From positions 1 to 29,164 of the forward strand of contig CAJMKD010000027.1 of the NCBI GenBank assembly GCA_905213905.1: a DNA stretch of 29,164 nt. The letters are read 5' to 3'. The notes beneath the pieces were generated by a model. That model did no database searches. It was not told where the DNA came from and saw only the letters and a list, made by a program, of their open reading frames with translations. Positions 7,730 through 14,259 of this stretch are shown here, piece by piece. Origin of the DNA: an uncultured Sutterella sp. (GTDB lineage: Bacteria; Pseudomonadota; Gammaproteobacteria; Burkholderiales; Burkholderiaceae_F). Numbering within the stretch: the stretch's first letter is position 1; the number at the start of each line of letters is the position of its first letter. The position numbers and the translations under genes are program-made.

Positions 7730-9328
7730 TCATGCCTCTTCGGGAAGCGTCTCGAGAACGGCTTCAACATCCTCAGCATAATCCGTGATGAGCTCAAGCG
7801 TGCCGTTCGCCTCTTCGAGCACCGCGTCGCCCACGATGTCGAAGAACTTTTCGTTCATGTCGTCGATGATGCGAGGCGTCGAGCGATCGAGCGCCGCTAT
7901 GAAGGGTGCCGGATCCTCGCCCGCAAGAAGCGCGCGAAGAAGCGCCGCTTCGGCGCCTGTGAGCGCGGGCCCGGAAAAAGATGCGCTTGCGGCGCCTTCA
8001 GGGGCGCTGTGAGCCGGTTCGGCGCTCGATGCGCAGTTGGTTGCCGGCGCTTCAGCCGCAGTCGGCGCGCCGGCTGGGGGTGCCGCTTCAGCTCGTGCGG
8101 GCGCCTCACGGCTTTCGAGCGCGGGAGCAGCCGCTTCGATGGGGCATGTGTCCTCAGAAGCTGCCTCGGGCACGATGAGCTTCGCCTGCGTTTCAAGCGC
8201 AGCCGAACGTATGGCGCCTAAGCGCGAGAAGTCGAGCGTGCGAACGGGGTTCGCCGCATCGCGCTCGCGCGCGGCTTCTTCCTCAAACGCTTCGTCGATC
8301 ATGTGCGCGATGAGCGGGGGCACGTCCGGAATGGCGAGCTTGCGGGGAAACTTCAGCTGCACGCGCAGCAGCCCTTCCACGCGCTTGGCAAGGCTGCCGA
8401 GCGTCGGGTTTTTGCCGCGTCCAGGCACCGAGAGCACTTCGCGCAGCCACCTGCCGTTGGCGCAGCGGTAGCGCACCATGGGATCGGCCTCAAACACACG
8501 GTCTTCCCTGAGGCGGCGGTCCCAGAAGACGGCGGCGGCAAAGGGCTGGTAGGAGAGCCGAAGGCGCGGGCCGATCACCGCTTCAAGCGCGTTTTGCCCG
8601 GCTTCGGTTGTTGTGAGGGAGAGCTTGCGAATGACGGCGAGAATGAGCCGCTCAAGCTTTTCGGCGTTGGCTTCAAAGAAGGCGCCTTTCAAGGGCCAGC
8701 TTGAGAGCTTGCGGAAAGCGGCAAAGACAAGCTTGGGCGCGGTCGAGCCGATCTCGAGGAGCGAAAGCGCAGCCTCTTCCGTTTCGCTGCGCTGGGGCTT
8801 GGCGAGAAGCTTCCGGTCGAGGCCGTGATAAATGATGAAGTCTTTGATCCAGTTGCGCGCGTGAAATGCAATGCTGCGGTCGATTCGCTTGTAGTCGTCC
8901 ACGAACGCGACGAGCGCGTCAAAAGCAGCTTCGGGCGTCGGGCTGCCGATGCTGTTGATGAGTTCGTAAAGCCGCACGTAGGCAAAGGAGAGCGACGTCG
9001 CGCGCCGCGCGCCGCGCAGCCAGGCGGTGCGCCAGGCGTAGTAGGCGCGCAGCTCCCGCGCGCTCATTTCGGCAAAAGTCGGGTAGTAGCAGAAGAAAGA
9101 GGCGCGGATGTCCTCATTTTCTTCAAAGTCGTTCATGTAGGCCGCCTGCCGGCAGAAGACCTCCGCCCGGGCGTGGCCCCGCAGCTCATAGGCGAGCGCC
9201 CGCATTTGGGCGTAGCGTTCGGACATCGTCATAAGCGCGGCGCGATCTTCTCTGGCGGGGCGGCCGATGCATCTCGGCCCTTCAAAGATCGGCAGCGGTT
9301 CGTCGACGTAAATGCGTTCTTTGGTCAT
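7730..9328 (-). CDS. TerB-N/TerB-C domain protein
   Basis: A 532-residue protein. Residues ~75-130 (FFCYYPTFAEMSARELRAYYAWRT..., then LYELINSIG) carry the TerB-N signature, with the conserved YYP, WRT and YELIN elements. The C-terminal ~75 residues, including DDMNEKFFDIVGDAVLE (489-505), match TerB-C. An Ala/Pro/Glu-rich linker of about 70 residues (385-455) separates them. No central TerB metal-binding helix bundle was recognised. TerB-N/C proteins are known as partners of P-loop ATPases and helicases in predicted DNA-processing systems, and that is the arrangement here. The start at ATG 9326-9328 was chosen because upstream in-frame residues are Arg-rich and unlike the family. An AGGAG lies 15 bases upstream, rather far. 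First gene of the cassette. Confidence 0.85.
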   Translation of the reverse strand: MTKERIYVDEPLPIFEGPRCIGRPAREDRAALMTMSERYAQMRALAYELRGHARAEVFCRQAAYMNDFEENEDIRASFFCYYPTFAEMSARELRAYYAWRTAWLRGARRATSLSFAYVRLYELINSIGSPTPEAAFDALVAFVDDYKRIDRSIAFHARNWIKDFIIYHGLDRKLLAKPQRSETEEAALSLLEIGSTAPKLVFAAFRKLSSWPLKGAFFEANAEKLERLILAVIRKLSLTTTEAGQNALEAVIGPRLRLSYQPFAAAVFWDRRLREDRVFEADPMVRYRCANGRWLREVLSVPGRGKNPTLGSLAKRVEGLLRVQLKFPRKLAIPDVPPLIAHMIDEAFEEEAARERDAANPVRTLDFSRLGAIRSAALETQAKLIVPEAASEDTCPIEAAAPALESREAPARAEAAPPAGAPTAAEAPATNCASSAEPAHSAPEGAASASFSGPALTGAEAALLRALLAGEDPAPFIAALDRSTPRIIDDMNEKFFDIVGDAVLEEANGTLELITDYAEDVEAVLETLPEEA

Positions 9329-9420
9329 GGCAAAAAGGGCGGAACTCCTGCGGCGATCCAAGATAGCAGAAGCGCAGCTGCGCAGGCCCGAATCCTCTTC
9401 TCGAAGTTTGCGGCGCCAAG

Positions 9421-9459
9421 TAAAGAAAAGCCTTCGAATCAGAACGACTCGAAGGCTTT
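9421..9459 (-). terminator. Intrinsic terminator of the ABC transporter operon
   Basis: Perfect 11-base arms at 9427-9437 and 9449-9459, followed on the minus strand by TTTCTTTA. It lies 24 bases after the ATPase stop, between that gene and the TerB cassette, so the cassette should have its own promoter in 9329-9420. The T-rich sequence on both sides could make it bidirectional. Confidence 0.85.
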
Positions 9460-9482
9460 GGCCGAGCAAAGGCGCGCCGAAT

Positions 9483-10238
9483 TTAGAGCACGCGCTTCAA
9501 GAAGGTGCGGGTGCGCTCTTCCTTCGGGTTGACGAGAAGGTCTTCGGGCTTGCCTTCTTCGACGATGTGGCCGCCGTCCATGAAGACGACGCGGTCGGCC
9601 ACTTCGCGCGCAAAGCCGATTTCGTGCGTGACGACGATCATCGTCATGCCGGTCTCAGCGAGGTGCGTCATCACGGCAAGCACTTCGCCCACGAGTTCGG
9701 GGTCGAGCGCCGAGGTCGGCTCGTCAAAGAGCATCACCTTGGGCTCCATGGCGAGCGCGCGGGCAATCGCGACGCGCTGCTGCTGGCCGCCCGAGAGGCT
9801 GGCCGGATAGGCGTCGGCCTTCTCGAGCAGGCCGACGCGCTTCAGCAGGGCAAGCCCCTGCTTGCGGGCTTCTTCCGGGCCGCGCTTGAGGACGATCTGC
9901 TGCGCGAGCATCAGATTTTCGATCACAGTCTTGTGCGGCCAGAGATTGAAGCGCTGAAAGACCATGCCGAGATGCTCGCGGATCTTGTTGAGATTGCAGC
10001 GCGGATGGGTAATTTCGTTGCCGTTGACGAAGATCTGCCCGGAGGTTGCCACTTCGAGCGCGTTGATGCAGCGCAGCATCGTGCTCTTTCCCGAGCCGGA
10101 GGGGCCGAGCACGACCACTTTTTCGCCGGGCTTGACCGAGAGGTTGATGTCGTCGAGCACGACGTGATCGCCGAAAGCCTTGCGAAGATGAACGATGTCG
10201 ACGATGGCGCCGTTGTGGAGATCTTTTTCGGTAATCAT
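9483..10238 (-). CDS. Polar amino-acid ABC transporter ATP-binding protein (GlnQ/HisP family)
   Basis: A 251-residue ABC ATPase of the polar amino-acid uptake class that hydrolyses ATP to drive import through the permease encoded just upstream. Walker A is GPSGSGKST at 45-53, the signature LSGGQQQR at 148-155, Walker B VMLFDEPTS at 168-176 and the switch His is H205. The GQQQR signature and the ALDPELVGEVL block are typical of GlnQ/HisP/ArtP. The start overlaps the permease stop by four bases (10235-10238), giving translational coupling. The exact amino acid transported cannot be decided from the ATPase. Confidence 0.93.
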   Translation of the reverse strand: MITEKDLHNGAIVDIVHLRKAFGDHVVLDDINLSVKPGEKVVVLGPSGSGKSTMLRCINALEVATSGQIFVNGNEITHPRCNLNKIREHLGMVFQRFNLWPHKTVIENLMLAQQIVLKRGPEEARKQGLALLKRVGLLEKADAYPASLSGGQQQRVAIARALAMEPKVMLFDEPTSALDPELVGEVLAVMTHLAETGMTMIVVTHEIGFAREVADRVVFMDGGHIVEEGKPEDLLVNPKEERTRTFLKRVL

Positions 10239-10993
10239 GCGGAGACTCCTTCGTCACCACGGCCGAGGCGTTTCTCAAGCTTGCGGATGCCGCAAGCGAG
10301 CAGGAGCGTCATCACCCAGTAGATGATCGAAATCGTAATGTAGGGTTCCCAATAGCGGGCGGATGCGCCGGCGACCGTGCGTGCGGCGTAGGCAAGTTCT
10401 GCGAGGCCGATCGCGGAGACGAGCGAGGAGTCCTTCAGAATCGCGATGGCGTTGTTGCCGAGCGCGGGGAGCATGCGGCGGAAGGCCTGCGGCAGGATGA
10501 TGTGGCGCATCGCCTGCCAGTAGCTCATGCCGAGCGAGCGGGCCGATTCCATCTGGCCCTTGTCGAGCGACTGAATGCCGGCGCGGAAGATTTCGCACAT
10601 GTAGGCGCCGGAGTTGAGCGTGATGGCGCAGATGCCGGCGAGGACGGCGCCGTAATTGGCGCGGATTTCTCGCGCGAGCGGCCCGTCGATCAGCAGCCCG
10701 TCAACGGGATGAATGAAGAGCGGGAGCACGGCAAAGTGCATCAGAAAGATCTGCACAAAAAGCGGCGTGCCGCGGAAGAAGCTCACGTAGACGGCCACAG
10801 GCCAGCGAACGCCGTAGTGCAGCAGTCCCTTGAGCGGTTCGTGCCGGGCGCTCGCGAGGCGCCCCATGCCGAGGAGCGTGCCCAAGATCATGCCGAGCAG
10901 CACGCAGATGACGGTGATCTTCACCGTCATGAAGGCGCCGTTCACAAAGAGCGGCCAGTATTCGATGATTACGTCGGAGCGGAACCCAAACAT
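10235..10993 (-). CDS. Polar amino-acid ABC transporter permease (HisM/GlnP family)
   Basis: A 252-residue inner-membrane protein with about five hydrophobic helices, the first near 12-42. The cytoplasmic EAA loop that docks the ATPase is visible at ~148-171 (ESARSLGMSYWQAMRHIILP). A loop of about 20 residues near 93-112 is longer than in the shortest family members. Only one permease gene is present, so it probably forms a homodimer. AGGAG lies seven bases upstream of the ATG. A terminator-like hairpin separates it from the binding-protein gene. Confidence 0.92.
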   Translation of the reverse strand: MFGFRSDVIIEYWPLFVNGAFMTVKITVICVLLGMILGTLLGMGRLASARHEPLKGLLHYGVRWPVAVYVSFFRGTPLFVQIFLMHFAVLPLFIHPVDGLLIDGPLAREIRANYGAVLAGICAITLNSGAYMCEIFRAGIQSLDKGQMESARSLGMSYWQAMRHIILPQAFRRMLPALGNNAIAILKDSSLVSAIGLAELAYAARTVAGASARYWEPYITISIIYWVMTLLLACGIRKLEKRLGRGDEGVSA

Positions 10994-11011
10994 CTGATTC
11001 TCCTGACAACG

Positions 11012-11056
11012 AAAAACCGTCGGCGCCGCTCTAATGGGCGCGCCGACGGCGGTTTT
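11012..11056 (-). terminator. Intergenic terminator/attenuator between binding protein and permease genes
   Basis: Perfect 10-base arms at 11017-11026 and 11040-11049, extended by AAAACC/GGTTTT with one bulged base, with TTTTTC on the minus strand after the stem. Partial termination here would let the binding protein be made in excess over the membrane subunits, a common arrangement in such operons. Confidence 0.8.
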
Positions 11057-11078
11057 GCATTACATCAGAAGCGATGCA

Positions 11079-11846
11079 TCAGGGCAGCTTCGGGGCCTGG
11101 CCGCCGAACCACTTTTCGTAAACCTTCTGATAAGCGCCCGACTGGACGGCGCCGTCAAGGCCCTTGTTGATTTCGTCAAGGAGCTTCTTGTTGCCCTTGG
11201 CGACGGCAATGCCGAAGTACTGTTCTTCAAAGCCCGGATCGCGGCACTGGTTGAAGGCCTTGTCCGGATTCTGCTTGACGTACCACTGCAGCACGCCCAC
11301 GTCGCCGATCATGGCGTCGACGCCGCCGTTGGCAAGCTCTTCGAGCGCAAGCGGCGTGTTGTCAAAGCGCCGGATGTTGGTTGACGTCTTGCCGAACTGA
11401 TTCGAGGCGGCGATGTCGCCGGCGGACGAATTCACGACGGCGATGAGCTTGCCTTCAAGATCCTTGAGGCTCGAGATCTTGAGGTTCTTGTTGGTGAGAA
11501 TGAGCTGATGGGCGAGGAAGTAGGGCTTCGAGAAGTCCACGGCTTCGGCGCGCTTGGGCGTGATCGTCAGGCCCGACATCACGATGTCGCGGTCGCCGTT
11601 GTTGAGCGCAGCGAAGATGCCGTCGAAGGGCGTGTTGATGAACTCAACTTCAAAGCCCGCAGCCTTCGCAATTTCCTTCATGAGGTCCACGTCAAAGCCG
11701 ATCAACTCCTTCGTGGGGGATTCGTATTCGAAGGGACGATAGGTCGCGCCCGTGCCGACGACGTACGTCTGGGCGGCGCTGGCGAGGGACGAGGCAAAAA
11801 GGGCCGACACGAAGCCGGCGGCAAGAAGCTTGCGCTTGAAGGACAT
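11079..11846 (-). CDS. Periplasmic amino-acid-binding protein of an ABC importer (GlnH/HisJ family)
   Basis: A 255-residue solute-binding protein. The signal peptide is residues 1-24 (MSFKRK, hydrophobic core, ASA-AQ cleavage). The mature protein shows the family fold landmarks: TGATYRPFEY at the N-terminus, GFDVDLMKEIAK, and the TITPKRAEAVDFSKPYF block that supplies the carboxylate-binding Arg. It ends with the usual QKVYEKWFG. The ATG at 11844-11846 was preferred over an upstream in-frame ATG because it follows AGGAG at eight bases and begins a clean signal peptide. First gene of the importer operon. Ligand probably Gln, Arg, His or another polar amino acid; specificity is not determined. 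Confidence 0.92.
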   Translation of the reverse strand: MSFKRKLLAAGFVSALFASSLASAAQTYVVGTGATYRPFEYESPTKELIGFDVDLMKEIAKAAGFEVEFINTPFDGIFAALNNGDRDIVMSGLTITPKRAEAVDFSKPYFLAHQLILTNKNLKISSLKDLEGKLIAVVNSSAGDIAASNQFGKTSTNIRRFDNTPLALEELANGGVDAMIGDVGVLQWYVKQNPDKAFNQCRDPGFEEQYFGIAVAKGNKKLLDEINKGLDGAVQSGAYQKVYEKWFGGQAPKLP

Positions 11847-12139
11847 GTTGAAGTTCTCCTCAGAATGTATTGTCGGCACGGGGGCCGCAGCGCCGAAAGA
11901 GGGTTGTCGGCCTGTCGTTCGCTGCGATTTCGTCCGACGTTTCCGGTCATTCTACGAGGCGTACCGTCTGCGTAAAAAGTGCTCGGACGCCTTTTTTTGC
12001 ATCGGCCCGAGAGAACATAAATGAGAGTCCTTAGTTGTCGCGCATTTGTCGGCAAAAGAAGAATTTATGTCGCCTTATGACGCAACAAACACTGGCGGCG
12101 CAGGACAAATGGGCGACGTTTTCAGCGGCTTGCTGCTGT
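11847..12139. promoter_or_regulatory. Upstream region of the amino-acid importer operon
   Basis: About 290 bases without a convincing gene. The promoter of the importer must lie here, reading leftwards. The segment 11970-12090 is AT-rich and contains A- and T-tracts, but no -35/-10 pair is clear enough to name. Confidence 0.35.
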
Positions 12140-12175
12140 AAAAAAAAGGACGCGCTTCTTGGCGAAAGCGCGTCC
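12140..12175 (-). terminator. Intrinsic terminator of the cytochrome c peroxidase gene
   Basis: Perfect 10-base arms at 12148-12157 and 12166-12175 with an 8-base loop, followed on the minus strand by eight T residues. It lies 29 bases after the peroxidase stop. Confidence 0.93.
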
Positions 12176-12204
12176 CGGTCGAATGGATCCTTTAGTCGAA
12201 TCGA

Positions 12205-13236
12205 TTACTTGGCTGCGGCGTCCTTCTGCGCCCAGGGATCGAACTTCGGCGTTTCAGGGCCGCTCGGCGGAAGCACTGGATAGACGATCTTCGGCTGCTC
12301 GCCCGTGAGCGTCTTGAGGAACGCGACGATGCGTGCGGTTTCTTCCTTCGTGTAGCGCTTGCCGAGCTGGATGTCGCCCATCACTTCAACGGCTTCCTCG
12401 AGCGTGGCGGCTTCGCCGTCATGGAAGTACGGGTAGGTGAGTTCAACGTTGCGCAGCAGCGGCACCTTGAACGTCATGCGATCCTGGTCGCGGCCGGTGA
12501 TGGCCTTGACGCCTTCATCGGTGTTGGTCGTCTTGTAGGGACGGATCTGGCCCATCTTCTGGAAGGTCTGGCCGCCGAGCGCAGCGCCGTTGTGGCAGAT
12601 CATGCAGCCCGAGGCCTTGAAGAGCTCGTAGCCCTTGAGCTCTTCGGCGGTGATGGCGTTCTTGTCGCCCTTGAGCCACTTGTCGAAGCGTGCATTGGGG
12701 GTCACGAGCGTGCGTTCGAATTCGCCGATCGCTTCCGTGATGCGGCCGATGTCCACCTTTTCATCGCCAAAGGCCTTCTTGAAGTACTCGGCGTAGCCCG
12801 GGATCGAGCCAATCACCTTCACGGCATGCTCATGCGTGGAGCCCATTTCAAGCGGATTGGCGATCGGTCCGGCGGCCTGCTCGGCGAGCGTCTTGGCGCG
12901 GCCGTTCCAGAACTGCGCAACCTGGCCGTAAGAATTGAGGACGGTCGGCGAGTTGATGGGGCCGCGGGCCCAGAAGTCGCCGATCGAGGTCTTCAGATTG
13001 TCGACCCCGCCCGTCGAAAGGTTGTGGCAGCTGTTGCAGGAAATGAAGCCCGAACGCGAAAGGCGCGGCTCAAAGAAGAGCATCTTGCCGAGCTCAACGA
13101 GCGCGGGATTCTTGACTTCAACGGGCTCGATCGGGTCAACGGGCTCGGCGGCGCCGGCGCCTGCCGAATAGGCGGCAAGGCCGAAAAAGCCGACGACCGC
13201 GGAGAGAGCGGCGGCAAACGGACGAAGCTTGGTCAT
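12205..13236 (-). CDS. ccpA: Dihaem cytochrome c peroxidase (CcpA/MauG family)
   Basis: A 343-residue periplasmic enzyme that reduces hydrogen peroxide to water with electrons from the cytochrome c pool. A signal peptide (1 to ~29, ending AGA-A) precedes two haem c sites, CNSCH at 67-71 and CMICH at 211-215, the spacing expected for the peroxidatic and electron-transferring haems. The blocks SPTVLNS near 96 and FKVPLLRNVELTYPYFHDG near 255 are diagnostic of bacterial cytochrome c peroxidases. AGGAG lies ten bases upstream of the ATG. The gene stands alone: it has its own terminator and is divergent from the gene at 13441. It fits peroxide detoxification or anaerobic respiration with peroxide in a microaerophile or anaerobe. 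Confidence 0.93.
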   Translation of the reverse strand: MTKLRPFAAALSAVVGFFGLAAYSAGAGAAEPVDPIEPVEVKNPALVELGKMLFFEPRLSRSGFISCNSCHNLSTGGVDNLKTSIGDFWARGPINSPTVLNSYGQVAQFWNGRAKTLAEQAAGPIANPLEMGSTHEHAVKVIGSIPGYAEYFKKAFGDEKVDIGRITEAIGEFERTLVTPNARFDKWLKGDKNAITAEELKGYELFKASGCMICHNGAALGGQTFQKMGQIRPYKTTNTDEGVKAITGRDQDRMTFKVPLLRNVELTYPYFHDGEAATLEEAVEVMGDIQLGKRYTKEETARIVAFLKTLTGEQPKIVYPVLPPSGPETPKFDPWAQKDAAAK

Positions 13237-13440
13237 TTGGGGATCTCCTTGTGGGCAGGCCTGAAACAGGCCTCAATAGAGGGATGGAGCGGGATCGCTT
13301 CATTGACTCGGCCAAATCGTAAGTGAAATTCGATAAAAATTTCCAATTGAATGTTCATTTCATTCAGATAGTTCTCGAGGCTATTGCGCAGATAGATTCA
13401 CGGATGCCGAAGAGGACTTTTGCGCGGTAAGCTCGCTCGC
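13237..13440. promoter_or_regulatory. Divergent promoter region between ccpA and the DUF3592-like gene
   Basis: An AT-rich core at 13320-13375 lies in a GC-rich context. It contains a 6-base inverted repeat (13348-13353 / 13361-13366, TGAATG...CATTCA) spaced by seven bases, a possible operator for either gene. No consensus promoter hexamers are unambiguous. Confidence 0.35.
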
Positions 13441-14259
13441 ATGAGCGGAGACTTTTCTTTCGATTCGCGCCGCAGTTCTCAGTCAAGGCGCGCAACAGGA
13501 CGCATCGTGATGACTTGGGTTTTCTTTCTTGCGGCCATTGCCTTCGTGTTTGTCGGCCTCGGCGGGTCGCTCTATTCGGCCGGCAAAGCCATTGAGGCGA
13601 ATCGCCTTTCGAAGACGGGCGTGCTGACAGAAGCGACGGTCGTGCGCGTCGACGTGGAGGAAGTGCGGACGCGCGAAAACGACATGGATGTTTTCAAAAA
13701 GCGCTACCGAGAGGTCGTCGCCTACCAAACGCCCTCGGGAGAGGCCTTCGAGACGCGCCTCGTTGCGAAATCCGAAGGCGAGCCCCGTCTTGCGCCGGGC
13801 GATCGCGTGGCGATCCGCTACGATGCGGCCAACCCCGAGCGCGCCGTTGAGGCGCACGGCAGCCGCGCGTTCCGCGATGCCGTCGCTGGCGCGGTTTTCG
13901 GCATGGTGTTCGCGCTTGCGGCAGCCTTTCTTGCGATGAAGACGGGCAAAGGGCTCACGGCGGTGCATTCGGGCGCTGTCGTTTGGGCCGCGGGCGCGCT
14001 GCTTGCCGCCGTGCTTCTCATCGCGCTCTGGTGCGTGCGCTGCACGATTGCGCTCCATCTGCCGGCGGCGACGCCCGGCGAAGTGATTTTTTCGGGCGGC
14101 GTCGCCGTTACGCTCCCGGACATGAAGCCCTTCACGGGACGGCTTCGCGTAGAGTCGGGCGAGCGCACGACGATCACGACCTTCCGCGACGGCAAGCCTC
14201 TTTCTGAGCGCGTCTACGTTCGCGGACGGGCTCTCAAAGAGCAGGCGCCCGAGCGCTAG
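13441..14259 (+). CDS. DUF3592-like membrane protein
   Basis: A 272-residue protein of unknown function. A hydrophobic helix near residues 25-48 is followed by a soluble segment (~50-130) with the pattern of DUF3592: conversion of a thiol-free beta domain reading ATVVRV...VVAYQTPSGE.FETR...GDRVAIRYDAANPERA. Two further hydrophobic segments follow (~140-160 and ~170-195), then a basic C-terminal tail. The start is uncertain: the ATG at 13441 has a poor ribosome site, while the ATG at 13510 has AGGA nine bases upstream and would begin right at the first helix. The stop codon shares a CTAG palindrome with the glnD stop on the other strand. No partner or pathway can be inferred. Confidence 0.7.
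   Translation: MSGDFSFDSRRSSQSRRATGRIVMTWVFFLAAIAFVFVGLGGSLYSAGKAIEANRLSKTGVLTEATVVRVDVEEVRTRENDMDVFKKRYREVVAYQTPSGEAFETRLVAKSEGEPRLAPGDRVAIRYDAANPERAVEAHGSRAFRDAVAGAVFGMVFALAAAFLAMKTGKGLTAVHSGAVVWAAGALLAAVLLIALWCVRCTIALHLPAATPGEVIFSGGVAVTLPDMKPFTGRLRVESGERTTITTFRDGKPLSERVYVRGRALKEQAPER

Noticed and set aside
3728..9328. A complete BREX type 2 locus or a prophage/island carrying the cassette
   Set aside because: No PglX methylase, PglZ phosphatase, BrxC or integrase is in the window, and no tRNA, direct repeats or composition shift flank the cassette.
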